This document shows positions 7,876 through 15,963 of a stretch of DNA of 64,000 nucleotides, piece after piece. Origin of the DNA: Hyphomicrobiales bacterium. Its GTDB lineage: Bacteria; Pseudomonadota; Alphaproteobacteria; Rhizobiales; Beijerinckiaceae. Location of the stretch: contig JAGXAN010000006.1 in the NCBI GenBank assembly GCA_019075865.1, positions 248,001 through 312,000 of the forward strand, in the 5' to 3' direction. Position 1 is the first letter of the stretch, and every line of letters starts with the position of its first letter. Below the pieces are notes generated by a model. The model saw only the letters and a program-made list of their open reading frames with translations, was not told the origin of the DNA and searched no databases. A program made the translations under genes and the position numbers.

Positions 7876-8760
7876 TCAGCCCTTGCCCCCACCTGCTGGC
7901 CCGCGATAGGCCAAAGCCCGCAAAGCCAAAACTGCCGTGACGATCACCAATTGCACCGCCGCCATGATCATCGCGATCGCGGAAGCCATTGAATAATCAT
8001 ATTGCTCGAACGCTGCCTGATAGGCAGCAATGGATATAACCCTGGTTTCGCCCGAAGCCTGCCCAAGCAGAACCGCCGACGGAAACACCGCATAGGCCTG
8101 CACGAAGGACAGGCAGAAGGTGATCGCCATCCCCGGTGCCAGCAGCGGCAGAAACACGGCCCGGAAACGCTCCATCGCGCGTGCGCCCAAAGTCGCCGCC
8201 GCCTGCTCCAGCGCCGGATCAATGCCGGTCACATAAGACAGGGTGAGCAGAAACGTGAAGGGAAACCCGGTGATGATCAGCGAGATGAACACGCCCCAAT
8301 AATTATGCACCAGCCGGAACGAGCCAAAATTGGCGAGCCCAATAAGATGCAGCGAACGCATGAACCAGCCCTGCGGGCCGAAATAATTCAGCATGCCTTC
8401 CGCCACCAGCACGGTGCCAAGCGTAATCGGCAGCACCAAAATGGTGGTCAACAGGCGCTGGCGGTGCATCAGGCGCACCCGAAACGCCACCGGCACCGCA
8501 AAAAACAGGTTGAGCAAGGTAACCGGTAAAGCCAGCCACAGGGTGCGGCCAATGGTTTCATAAAGGTAGGGATCGGCGATGAATTTCAGGTAATTGCCGA
8601 AAACCGAGCCATCCTTGGGCCGGAACGACAAATAAAGACCATAGGCGAAGGGATAGATGAACAGGCCGGCGATCAGCAGGGCGGCGGGCAACACCAGCAG
8701 CGTTATCCCGTCGAAACCTCTGGCAGCCAGGCGTGTTCGCAGCGCGGGCGCGTCTGACAT
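7876..8760 (-). CDS. ABC transporter permease, PotB/polyamine-iron type
   Basis: A 294-residue inner-membrane permease with about six hydrophobic helices, opening with a cytoplasmic tail and a first helix (GITLLVLPAALLIAGLFIYPFAYGLYLSF). The EAA loop is AAATLGARAMERFRAVFLPLLAPGMAITFCL, about residues 178-208. Three bases separate it from the ATPase stop and one base from the next permease start, so the three genes are surely co-transcribed. The family imports polyamines, ferric iron or small organic solutes; the substrate is not determined by sequence. Confidence 0.87.
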   Translation of the reverse strand: MSDAPALRTRLAARGFDGITLLVLPAALLIAGLFIYPFAYGLYLSFRPKDGSVFGNYLKFIADPYLYETIGRTLWLALPVTLLNLFFAVPVAFRVRLMHRQRLLTTILVLPITLGTVLVAEGMLNYFGPQGWFMRSLHLIGLANFGSFRLVHNYWGVFISLIITGFPFTFLLTLSYVTGIDPALEQAAATLGARAMERFRAVFLPLLAPGMAITFCLSFVQAYAVFPSAVLLGQASGETRVISIAAYQAAFEQYDYSMASAIAMIMAAVQLVIVTAVLALRALAYRGPAGGGKG

Positions 8761-8763
8761 GAT

Positions 8764-9840
8764 CTATGCCCCCGAATAAACAAGCACGTGCTGCGGGGAC
8801 GCCCCAAGGCGCACCACAGAGCCCAACTCCAAACGATCCGCTGACGCAAAATACAGCTTCTGACCGTCCTTCATGTGAGCGCTGGCGAAAAAGCTGCGGC
8901 CGCGATATTCGATGGCGTCAACGATGGCATCGACCCCCGCTTCGCCTGCCCCCACAATCTGCATGTCCTCGGGCCGGATCGCCGCCACGGCCTGCCCGCC
9001 CGAAACCGTTTCGCGCGTGAAACCGAACAAGGTCGAATCCCCAAATTGCAGGCCAACCGAGACATTGGCCGGAAACGCGTTCTGCTGCACCAGCGTCCCG
9101 CGCAGCTGATTGCGAAAGCCCATGAAATCAGCAATATCGAGATGCGCGGGCTTGGCATAAAGCTCCTGCGGCGTGCCGATCTGGCGCACAGCACCATCGC
9201 GCAGCACCACGATGCGATCGGCCAGCGACAGGGCCTCATCCTGATCATGCGTGACATAAATTGTAATGCAGCCAAGCCCCTGGTGGATGCGGCGGATTTC
9301 CGCCCGCATTTCCAGCCGCAATTTGGCATCGAGGTTGGACAAAGGCTCGTCCATCAGCACCAGCGGCGGATCAATGGCAATGGCGCGGGCGATGGCCACG
9401 CGCTGCTGCTGCCCGCCCGACAATTGCCCCGGCAATTTATGCGCCTGCGCCTCCAGTTGCACGGTCGCAATCGCCCGCTCGATGCGGGGCGCGGCTTGCG
9501 TTGCCGGCACCCGGCGCATGCGCAGCCCGAAGCCAACATTGTCACGCACGCTCATGTGTGGAAATAGCGCGTAATTTTGAAACACCATGCCAAAGCCGCG
9601 ATCTTCACTGGCCAAAGTGTCGATGCGCCGGTCATCCAGCCAGATCGAGCCATGCGAGGTTGGCAGCAATCCGGCAATGCAATTTAGCGCCGTTGACTTG
9701 CCACAGCCCGAGGGGCCAAGCAACGCCACAAATTCACCGCGCGCGATTTCAAAGGAAAGGTCGCGCAACGCGTGCATGGCACCAAAATCACGACCCACCT
9801 GGTCGAGCCGCAAGGTTTTGAAGGAAGCATTGGCGTTCAT
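8764..9840 (-). CDS. ABC transporter ATP-binding protein, PotA/UgpC type
   Basis: A 358-residue importer ATPase. ATG 9840 is preferred; the open frame continues to 9936 but family alignment begins at 'FKTLRLDQVGRDFG'. Walker A GPSGCGKST is at 42-50, the Q-loop at about 88 (FQNYALFPHM), signature LSGGQQQR at 140-147, Walker B VLMDEP at 161-166 and switch histidine 198 (THDQDEA). The C-terminal third is a TOBE regulatory domain, as in PotA, FbpC and UgpC. It powers the two permeases encoded just downstream. It is separated from the receptor gene by 165 bp that hold a strong hairpin. Confidence 0.9.
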   Translation of the reverse strand: MNANASFKTLRLDQVGRDFGAMHALRDLSFEIARGEFVALLGPSGCGKSTALNCIAGLLPTSHGSIWLDDRRIDTLASEDRGFGMVFQNYALFPHMSVRDNVGFGLRMRRVPATQAAPRIERAIATVQLEAQAHKLPGQLSGGQQQRVAIARAIAIDPPLVLMDEPLSNLDAKLRLEMRAEIRRIHQGLGCITIYVTHDQDEALSLADRIVVLRDGAVRQIGTPQELYAKPAHLDIADFMGFRNQLRGTLVQQNAFPANVSVGLQFGDSTLFGFTRETVSGGQAVAAIRPEDMQIVGAGEAGVDAIVDAIEYRGRSFFASAHMKDGQKLYFASADRLELGSVVRLGASPQHVLVYSGA

Positions 9841-9959
9841 GGGATACCCGAAACTGGCGTGAATGACGCGCCCCGTCCGCAAATCGAACGGAGCGCTGCA
9901 AAATACATCGTGAAGGCAGAAACGCGGCTTTGACAACCGGCGAAGTATTGCTGGCTAAC

Positions 9960-9999
9960 GGACGCAGGCCAAAGGCCAAAGGCATAAGCGCCTGCGTCC
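9960..9999 (-). promoter_or_regulatory. Intra-operon hairpin between receptor and ATPase genes
   Basis: Perfect 10-bp arms GGACGCAGGC (9960-9969) and GCCTGCGTCC (9990-9999) enclose a 20-nt loop starting 6 bp after the receptor stop codon. No T-run follows on the minus strand, so it is more likely an mRNA-stabilising or attenuating hairpin than a full terminator. Such hairpins let the receptor be made in excess over the membrane components. Confidence 0.55.
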
Positions 10000-10005
10000 C
10001 GCCAC

Positions 10006-11190
10006 TTACTTCTTCTTCTTCGAACCGATTTCCTGGTCCCACTTGGCAAATGCCGCAACCATCGGCTTGGCATCCAGCGGCAATTCCATCGGATGATCCT
10101 CGATCATCTTGTCATATTCCGGACGGCCAAAATCTGCGATGGCCTTTTGGCTGGCGGCAGGTGCCATGGAGATTGGCACGCCCTTGATCGCGGGACCTGG
10201 ATAGAAATAGCCCTGATCATACGTCACGGCCTGCGCCGGCTTGGTCATCATATAATTCATCAAATGAATGAGCACCGCGATTTTGTCGGCTGAAATCCCC
10301 TTCGGGATGCACATGAATTGACCATCGATGACCCAGTGGAAGCCCTTGAATGCGCTGATCTTGGCTTCCTTTGGCACGACGCCGAGCACGCGCGGGTTGA
10401 TATCCCAACCGGTGGTGGAGATAATCATGTCACGGGTTCCCTCGCCCAGTTCCTTCATGGTCGGGCCAGTGCCTGCCGGGTAATATTCAATGTATTTGCC
10501 AAGTTCGGCAAGATAGGCCCAGGTCTTGTCCCAACCCTTGATCGGATCCTTGGGGTCTTTGTCGCCCAACAGATAGGGCAACCCCATGATGAAGGTGCGG
10601 CCGGGGCCGGAATTGGCAGGGTTGCCGTAAATGAAGCGGTTGGGATTGGCCTTGGCCCATGCCAGAAGCTCGGCTGGCGAGGTCGGCGGGTTTTTCACCG
10701 CATCGGGCATATATTCGAGCAGCGGGCCGGAGGGATAATAGGCCACCACAAGGCCCTTGCCCTGCGCCATGGTCTGCATCATCGCGCCGCCCTTGTTGAG
10801 CAAGCCGTCGAGCTTGGGCAAATCAGCCGCATATTCGCCCATGAGGTCGATGTAGAGATTCTGTTCAATGCCCGCTGCCAGCGCGTCCGTGCCGGTCAGC
10901 ACCAGGTCAATATCGACCTTCTTGGCATCCTGCTCGGCCTTGATCTTGCCGGGCAATTCGGGGGCGGGAGCCTGCGTGTAATTGATCGCCGAAACCAAAT
11001 GCGGATTGGCCATGCGATAGGCCTCAAACGCCGGCTTGGTCAGCGCCAGATTACCTGCAACATCAACGATGTTCAGCGCAACCGGTGCCTTTGGCAAAGC
11101 CAATGCGGCTTTGGCCGCGCTGGAAGAAAGCACAGCCATACCCGCTGCGCCGCCCACCAATTGGCGGCGTGAAATTTCCATTTTTGTCAT
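10006..11190 (-). CDS. ABC transporter substrate-binding protein, Tat-exported
   Basis: A 394-residue periplasmic receptor. ATG 11190 has GGGAG eight bases upstream. The N-terminus carries SRRQLVGG (about 7-14) followed by a hydrophobic stretch and AKA-A, a twin-arginine signal. The rest resembles extracellular solute-binding proteins of the polyamine/iron/thiamine group (paired lobes, GPGRTFIMGLPYLLGD, TTGWDINPR). It ends in a polylysine tail. It is the first gene of an operon with an ATPase, two permeases and an enoyl-CoA hydratase. Tat export implies folding in the cytoplasm. The ligand is unknown. Confidence 0.87.
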   Translation of the reverse strand: MTKMEISRRQLVGGAAGMAVLSSSAAKAALALPKAPVALNIVDVAGNLALTKPAFEAYRMANPHLVSAINYTQAPAPELPGKIKAEQDAKKVDIDLVLTGTDALAAGIEQNLYIDLMGEYAADLPKLDGLLNKGGAMMQTMAQGKGLVVAYYPSGPLLEYMPDAVKNPPTSPAELLAWAKANPNRFIYGNPANSGPGRTFIMGLPYLLGDKDPKDPIKGWDKTWAYLAELGKYIEYYPAGTGPTMKELGEGTRDMIISTTGWDINPRVLGVVPKEAKISAFKGFHWVIDGQFMCIPKGISADKIAVLIHLMNYMMTKPAQAVTYDQGYFYPGPAIKGVPISMAPAASQKAIADFGRPEYDKMIEDHPMELPLDAKPMVAAFAKWDQEIGSKKKK

Positions 11191-11287
11191 TACGTCACTC
11201 CCTCATTCAAGCTTTTTCAAAAGCAATCTTTATGTGGCACCGCTTCCTAACGGGCGAGAAACACTGCCAAAAAGCACCACTGGCGGC

Positions 11288-11318
11288 AATATAAGCGCAT
11301 TTTAAATTGTAATACAAT
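11288..11318 (-). promoter_or_regulatory. Divergent control region with GntR-like operator palindrome
   Basis: The 13-bp palindrome ATTGTAATACAAT (11306-11318) lies in the 275-bp divergent region between the ABC receptor gene and the MFS gene. A -10-like TATATT on the minus strand (11288-11293) is at the right distance for the palindrome to cover the -35 area. The ATTGT-N3-ACAAT form fits FadR/FCC-type GntR operators (TNGTNNNACNA). A second copy of the same pattern lies ahead of the SDR-dgoK operon. Confidence 0.4.
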
Positions 11319-11465
11319 AATCATAACGGCGATAGAGGGGCGAAATGGCACCGGCCACCCGTGTTTGTGCATAACTGCCTTTTGAATATCACTATTGCGC
11401 GGCAACGCCATTGGCCCTAAATCTGGCGACTGCCCCGGCAGGTGCATCCGCCCTTGGAGAAATAA

Positions 11466-12767
11466 ATGTTTGCTGCTTCCCTTGCACAATGGATGAACCG
11501 CCGCGGCCTGCACTATGGCTGGGTCATTGTTTTCATCACCTTTTGCACGCTGCTCACGACGGCGGGTGCGATGGGGCTACCCGGCGCCCTGATCAAGCCG
11601 CTTGGCAGCGAATACGGCTGGACGGTGGAAGATATCTCACGGGCACTGGCCATTCGCCTGGTGCTGTTTGGCCTCATCGCGCCTTTCTCGGCGGCGATCA
11701 TGGATCGCTATGGCGTGCGCAATACCATTTTGGTTGCGGTCTGCCTGATTGGCGGGGCTTTGCTCGCCGCCCGTCACATGACCCAATATTGGCAGTTGGT
11801 CGTGCTGTGGGGCATTATTGTCGGCGTGGGCACCGGGCTTACGGCGCTGGTGCTGGGTGCGCTGGTTTCGGGCCGCTGGTTCACCAAAAACCGCGGCTTG
11901 GTGGTCGGCTTTTTGACCGCGAGTTCCGCGACTGGACAATTGGCGTTTCTGCCGCTGGCCGCGTGGCTCGTGGATAATTATGGCTGGCGGATGGCATTGG
12001 TGCCCTCGCTGTTCGGGTTGGGGCTGGTCGCCATTCTGGTTATCGCCTTCATGCGGGATCGCCCGGCCGATGTTGGCCTTCCGCCCTATGGCGAGACCCA
12101 GATTTTGCCGGCACCGCCGCCCATTGCCAACGCTTTTACGCGGGCTTTGACCGTATTGGCTGAAGCCGCGCGCCTGCCGGTGTTTTGGGCATTGGCCGGC
12201 ACGTTCTTTATCTGTGGCCTGTCCACCAACGGCTTGATCCAACAGCATTTCATCCCGTTTTGCGGTGATTACGGCATGGCCGCGGTCGATGCAGGCATCG
12301 TGCTGGCCATGATGGGCGGATTTGATTTCATTGGCACCATTGCCTCGGGTTGGCTGTCGGATCGCGTGGATAACCGCTATCTGCTTGCCTGGTATTACGG
12401 GCTGCGCGGCCTGGCGCTGCTCTACATTCCCTATGCCCATTTCAGCATTACCGGATTGACCATTTTTGCCGCGTTTTACGGCCTTGACTGGGTGGCAACG
12501 GTGCCCCCAACCGTCAAGCTGGCGGCTGCATCTTTTGGGCGCGAGAAAGCCAGCATCGTTTTTGGCTGGGTGTTTGCCGCCCATCAAATGGGAGCCGCCA
12601 CCGCCGCTTACGGGGCCGGTCTGTCGCGCACCGAACTCTCGACCTATGTTCCGGCTTTCTTCGTTGCCGGTGCGTTGTGCCTGCTTGCCACCGGCGTTTG
12701 CCTGATGATCAGCCCCAAGTCGAAACTGCAGGCTCCGGGCAACAAGGTGGCCGGCGTCACCGCCTGA
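11466..12767 (+). CDS. MFS transporter, OFA/monocarboxylate-like
   Basis: A 433-residue major facilitator with about 12 helices; GGAG lies ahead of ATG 11466. The N-terminal HYGWVIVFITFCTLLTTAGAMGLPGALIKPLGSEYGW and RWFTKNRGLVVGFLTASSATGQ (about 138-159) are typical of the oxalate/formate-antiporter and monocarboxylate branch. It sits in the inner membrane and probably moves a small carboxylate. It is transcribed divergently from the ABC importer operon and shares its palindrome-bearing control region, so the two may respond to one regulator. Confidence 0.83.
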   Translation: MFAASLAQWMNRRGLHYGWVIVFITFCTLLTTAGAMGLPGALIKPLGSEYGWTVEDISRALAIRLVLFGLIAPFSAAIMDRYGVRNTILVAVCLIGGALLAARHMTQYWQLVVLWGIIVGVGTGLTALVLGALVSGRWFTKNRGLVVGFLTASSATGQLAFLPLAAWLVDNYGWRMALVPSLFGLGLVAILVIAFMRDRPADVGLPPYGETQILPAPPPIANAFTRALTVLAEAARLPVFWALAGTFFICGLSTNGLIQQHFIPFCGDYGMAAVDAGIVLAMMGGFDFIGTIASGWLSDRVDNRYLLAWYYGLRGLALLYIPYAHFSITGLTIFAAFYGLDWVATVPPTVKLAAASFGREKASIVFGWVFAAHQMGAATAAYGAGLSRTELSTYVPAFFVAGALCLLATGVCLMISPKSKLQAPGNKVAGVTA

Positions 12768-12795
12768 GGCCATCGGCACGGCATCTTGTCAGGAT

Positions 12796-14169
12796 TTATC
12801 CAGACCGGGATGCATGAAGGGCGTCGACGGCGTCCGGCGCGGTTTCGGACTTCCAACTTTGGGCGCGGTCGAACACCGATTTTCGGGCTTCATCTATCGC
12901 CAGCCGCACCGCGGCCAGCCCGTTGGGGTCAAAGTTATTGTCGCGCGCGTGCAAAAGCGTCTGCGTGGCGTAATTCTCGATCTCATCAGAAAGGCTGCGC
13001 AATTCCTCGGGCGACTGGGCTTGCGCCACCCTGGCCTTGGCCCGCACCAGATCATCAAGATTGTCCATGGCTGATCGCCGACGGCGTCCCTGAACCAGGC
13101 TCAGCAATCCAGCGGTCGCCGAACCCAAAATGGAAATGATGATACCGATCAGATAAATCTCATCGCCATAGCGATCCATAAACGACTTTTGGCTGTCGCT
13201 ATAATAGTCGATGGCACCCGCGTGCACCGCCGGGATCGTGCCTTTGTCCGTGTCCATTTTGTCGATTTCAGCAGCGTGACGGTAACCCGCCGCCACCAAT
13301 TGCCCACGCAGCGTGAAAATTGCCTGCGTCAATTCCGAAACTCGCGCCTCCGACATGTCATGCTGGGCCATTAGCAGGTAATCCGTGCCCAGAACGGCGA
13401 AATCATCATCTTCGGGTTGGGGCGGCGCGCCGGCAAAATAGCTTTGGGCTATATCAACCTTGCGGAAAATCAGGTGGTGGTCGGCAATGCCTTCGGCCCC
13501 CGGCACTGGCACGATCCGCACGGCATTTCCCGAAGCCGAAGTGACGGCGGCAACCACGCTGTCCGTGTTGCTGTCACGTAGCGGCCCAAAATTGGCGACG
13601 GCATCGATCTGCTTTTTGTTGAACGCCGAGACAATTTCCAGCGGCCGCACCGGCACCTTCTTCACGTTGGACGCCTGCAAGCCAAATTGCGTCAGCAGCG
13701 CATCCAAAAGCATCCGATTCTCCGGGCTATCCTGCACAAGGCCAATGGTCTTGTTGGCCAAATCACCCATCTCCTTGACCTTGCCTTTTTGCGGAACCAG
13801 CAACAACAAGGCGTCGTGATGCATCACCAGCACCGCGTCACCATTCTTGGGCAATTCGCCATCCGTGCGCACCACCGCCAGTTCCGCCCGGCCCTGTTGC
13901 ATGGCCGCCGCTGCGGCAGCCGGGCTGGACACCGGCATCAGGATCAGCTTCAGGCTTGAATGGCGAATTTTAAGCGATTTGCTGATTTGCGTCAGCAATT
14001 TCGCATCCGAGCTGTCGGCGGTGACAGCGACGCTGACATGCGACATCGCGGCAATGGTGCGGGGCACGTAGCGAATGGCGAGATAGACAAGCAGCAGCGC
14101 GGAGATAAGCGCAAACCCCGCCGCCGCATTCAACCGCCTGCGATCATTATCCGTCATATCGCGGGCCAT
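12796..14169 (-). CDS. TAXI-family TRAP solute-binding protein, membrane-anchored, orphan
   Basis: About 457 residues from ATG 14169, which has AGGGAG upstream; the open frame to 14235 is not needed. One helix near the N-terminus (about 15-33) anchors a periplasmic TAXI domain (VSVAVTADSSDAKLLTQISKSL, then GRAELAVVRTDGELP and NKTIGLVQDSPENRMLLDALL). A second helix (YLIGIIISILGSATAGLLSLV, about 353-373) precedes a charged, helical cytoplasmic tail. Classical TAXI receptors feed DctQM-like TRAP channels, but none is encoded here. The transmembrane tail suggests a receptor that signals or serves a channel encoded elsewhere; that is inference. Confidence 0.75.
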   Translation of the reverse strand: MARDMTDNDRRRLNAAAGFALISALLLVYLAIRYVPRTIAAMSHVSVAVTADSSDAKLLTQISKSLKIRHSSLKLILMPVSSPAAAAAAMQQGRAELAVVRTDGELPKNGDAVLVMHHDALLLLVPQKGKVKEMGDLANKTIGLVQDSPENRMLLDALLTQFGLQASNVKKVPVRPLEIVSAFNKKQIDAVANFGPLRDSNTDSVVAAVTSASGNAVRIVPVPGAEGIADHHLIFRKVDIAQSYFAGAPPQPEDDDFAVLGTDYLLMAQHDMSEARVSELTQAIFTLRGQLVAAGYRHAAEIDKMDTDKGTIPAVHAGAIDYYSDSQKSFMDRYGDEIYLIGIIISILGSATAGLLSLVQGRRRRSAMDNLDDLVRAKARVAQAQSPEELRSLSDEIENYATQTLLHARDNNFDPNGLAAVRLAIDEARKSVFDRAQSWKSETAPDAVDALHASRSG

Positions 14170-14258
14170 GAGACTCCCTGAGGCATATCCCGCAGGCACG
14201 ATCGCGGGCGCACCGCTACAGGGTAACACAAACATTCCCCCAAATGCCAGTCTGCGCC

Positions 14259-15149
14259 CTACAGCGCGCCACTTGCGGCAATTATGCGCAAGGTGCCACC
14301 AAGAAACGCCGGTTCCGGGGCAATCAGGGCACAGGGTATGCCATGCACCGCAAAGGCGTCGGCATAGATATCCGCCAAGGGCTGGCTGGCAATCAGATGC
14401 ACCGTCCCCGCCACGGCAAACATCTGGCGTGCCTGCGCAATCTCATCGGCAATCAGCAATGCCGACAGAAAGGGCTGCACCCCGTCGCCATCCATATCCC
14501 CGGCCAGCACCCGCGCCCGCGCCTGAAACAACGCTCGCGCCAGGCCACCAGCGCGCGCTGCAGCGCCTTGCCCAAGCTGCCCCCCGGGCTGCGTCCGCGC
14601 CGGTTCGCGTGCCAGTTTCCCGATGAAAGATTCGCGCATGGCCGCATAAAGCTCGCCGGTGATGAAAGTGGCAAAATCCGTGATCTTTCCATCGCGCATC
14701 ACAATCCACTTGCTATGGGTGCCCGGCAGGCAAAACAGGCCCGAATCCAGCCCCGCCCCAAAAGCCAGCGTCTCCTCGCCGCGCATCACATCATAAAAGC
14801 CATCGTCTCGGCGCATATCAACGCCCGGCACCAGCAGGATCGCATGTCCGTCCAGCGTAAACCGCACGCCATGCCGCGCGACTTCCCCCAATCCGCAGGG
14901 CACCGGCATATAGGGCGCTTCCACCCAACCATTGCGTGAGCCGACCATTCCGGCCAACGCCACCGGGATGCCCGGATATTCGCGCAGCCAATCGCCGCAC
15001 AGCTGGCGCAAAGCCTGCGGGAAACCGTCTGGCGGCACGGATTGCACGCCCATGTCGCTGCCGGTTTGCGCCTGCAACGTCCCCGCCTTCATCAGATAGG
15101 CGCGGGCCCGCGTTGTGCCCCAGTCAACGGCAATGAAGGAAGCGCTCAC
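14259..15149 (-). CDS. dgoK: 2-dehydro-3-deoxygalactonokinase
   Basis: A 296-residue sugar-acid kinase that phosphorylates 2-keto-3-deoxygalactonate with ATP in the De Ley-Doudoroff galactose route. IAVDWGTTRARAYL at the N-terminus is the phosphate-1 loop, GMVGSRNGWVEAPYMPVPC (about 67-85) is the family signature, and FCLPGTHSKWIVMRDGKITDFATFITGELYA (about 138-168) completes the DgoK pattern. It begins with GTG 15149, whose GTGA overlaps the stop of the SDR gene, so the two are coupled. The usual partner aldolase DgoA is not next door. Confidence 0.87.
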   Translation of the reverse strand: MSASFIAVDWGTTRARAYLMKAGTLQAQTGSDMGVQSVPPDGFPQALRQLCGDWLREYPGIPVALAGMVGSRNGWVEAPYMPVPCGLGEVARHGVRFTLDGHAILLVPGVDMRRDDGFYDVMRGEETLAFGAGLDSGLFCLPGTHSKWIVMRDGKITDFATFITGELYAAMRESFIGKLAREPARTQPGGQLGQGAAARAGGLARALFQARARVLAGDMDGDGVQPFLSALLIADEIAQARQMFAVAGTVHLIASQPLADIYADAFAVHGIPCALIAPEPAFLGGTLRIIAASGAL

Positions 15150-15919
15150 ACCCAGCCGCCATCGATCACATATTGCTGATTCGTGCAGGCGCTGGCTTCA
15201 TCAGAGGCAAAGAACAGCGTGGCGCGGGCGATTTCGTCGGGCTGCAAGCGCCGCTTGAGGCATTGCCGCTGCATCAATTCGGCTTCGCTCTCCTTGTTCA
15301 GCCACAGCGACAATTGCCGCTCGGTGATGATCCAGCCCGGGGCAATGGCGTTGACGCGGATATTGTCCGGGCCATAATCGCGCGCCAGCGAGCGCGTCAG
15401 TCCGAGCACTGCCGATTTGGACGCGGTATAGACGGCCATGCCGCCCTGCCCGATCATCCACGACACCGAACCGAAATTGATGATCGAACCACCGCCAGCG
15501 GCTTGCATGTCGGGCAAAACCGCCTGCGCGCAGAAAAATTGATGGCGAATGTTCACCGCAATCCGGTCATCGAAATATTCCGGCGTGACCGTCGCCGTCG
15601 GATGGCGCTCGTCATGGGCGGCATTGTTGACCAGAATGGTAATCGGGCCATTTATCTCCCTTATTTGCGCAATCGCGACCCGCAGGGCGGCAACATCGCG
15701 CAGATCACACGGCACATATTGCACCTCAACCCCGGCCTCGTGCAATTCCTTGACCAGAGCCCGCGAAGGTGCCTCGGCAATGTCAAGAAACCCGACTTTG
15801 CAGCCCTGCTCCGCAAATCGTTGGGTGAGTGCCGCGCCAATGCCGCTGCCTCCGCCCGTAATCAGCACGGATTTCCCGCGCAAGCTCGGATAGGTGGCAA
15901 TATCAGCATTTTCAAGCAT
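15146..15919 (-). CDS. SDR-family sugar dehydrogenase
   Basis: A 257-residue classical short-chain dehydrogenase. ATG 15919 is preferred over 15952 because GGGAG is seven bases ahead of it. The cofactor loop is TGGGSGIG (about 22-29). LVNNAA (about 95-100), the catalytic serine in NFGSVSW, YTASKSAV with catalytic Tyr and Lys (about 166-173) and the C-terminal YVIDGGW follow in the standard order. Aspartate after the second strand (GFLDIAE) points to NAD+. Coupling with dgoK suggests oxidation of a sugar such as D-galactose, L-arabinose or L-fucose, or of a sugar acid feeding that kinase. Confidence 0.85.
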   Translation of the reverse strand: MLENADIATYPSLRGKSVLITGGGSGIGAALTQRFAEQGCKVGFLDIAEAPSRALVKELHEAGVEVQYVPCDLRDVAALRVAIAQIREINGPITILVNNAAHDERHPTATVTPEYFDDRIAVNIRHQFFCAQAVLPDMQAAGGGSIINFGSVSWMIGQGGMAVYTASKSAVLGLTRSLARDYGPDNIRVNAIAPGWIITERQLSLWLNKESEAELMQRQCLKRRLQPDEIARATLFFASDEASACTNQQYVIDGGWV

Positions 15920-15940
15920 GGAAGAACTCCCAAACATTGT

Positions 15941-15953
15941 ATTGTTTGACAAT
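15941..15953 (-). promoter_or_regulatory. GntR-like operator palindrome ahead of the SDR-dgoK operon
   Basis: ATTGTTTGACAAT has inverted arms ATTGT and ACAAT around three bases, lying 22 bp before the SDR start codon. It repeats the ATTGT-N3-ACAAT pattern found at 11306-11318. Confidence 0.4.
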
Positions 15954-15963
15954 TCCTAGCGCC

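Noticed and set aside
11637-12779. Minus-strand ORF of 380 residues
   Set aside because: It lies antisense to the MFS transporter and has no recognisable domain.
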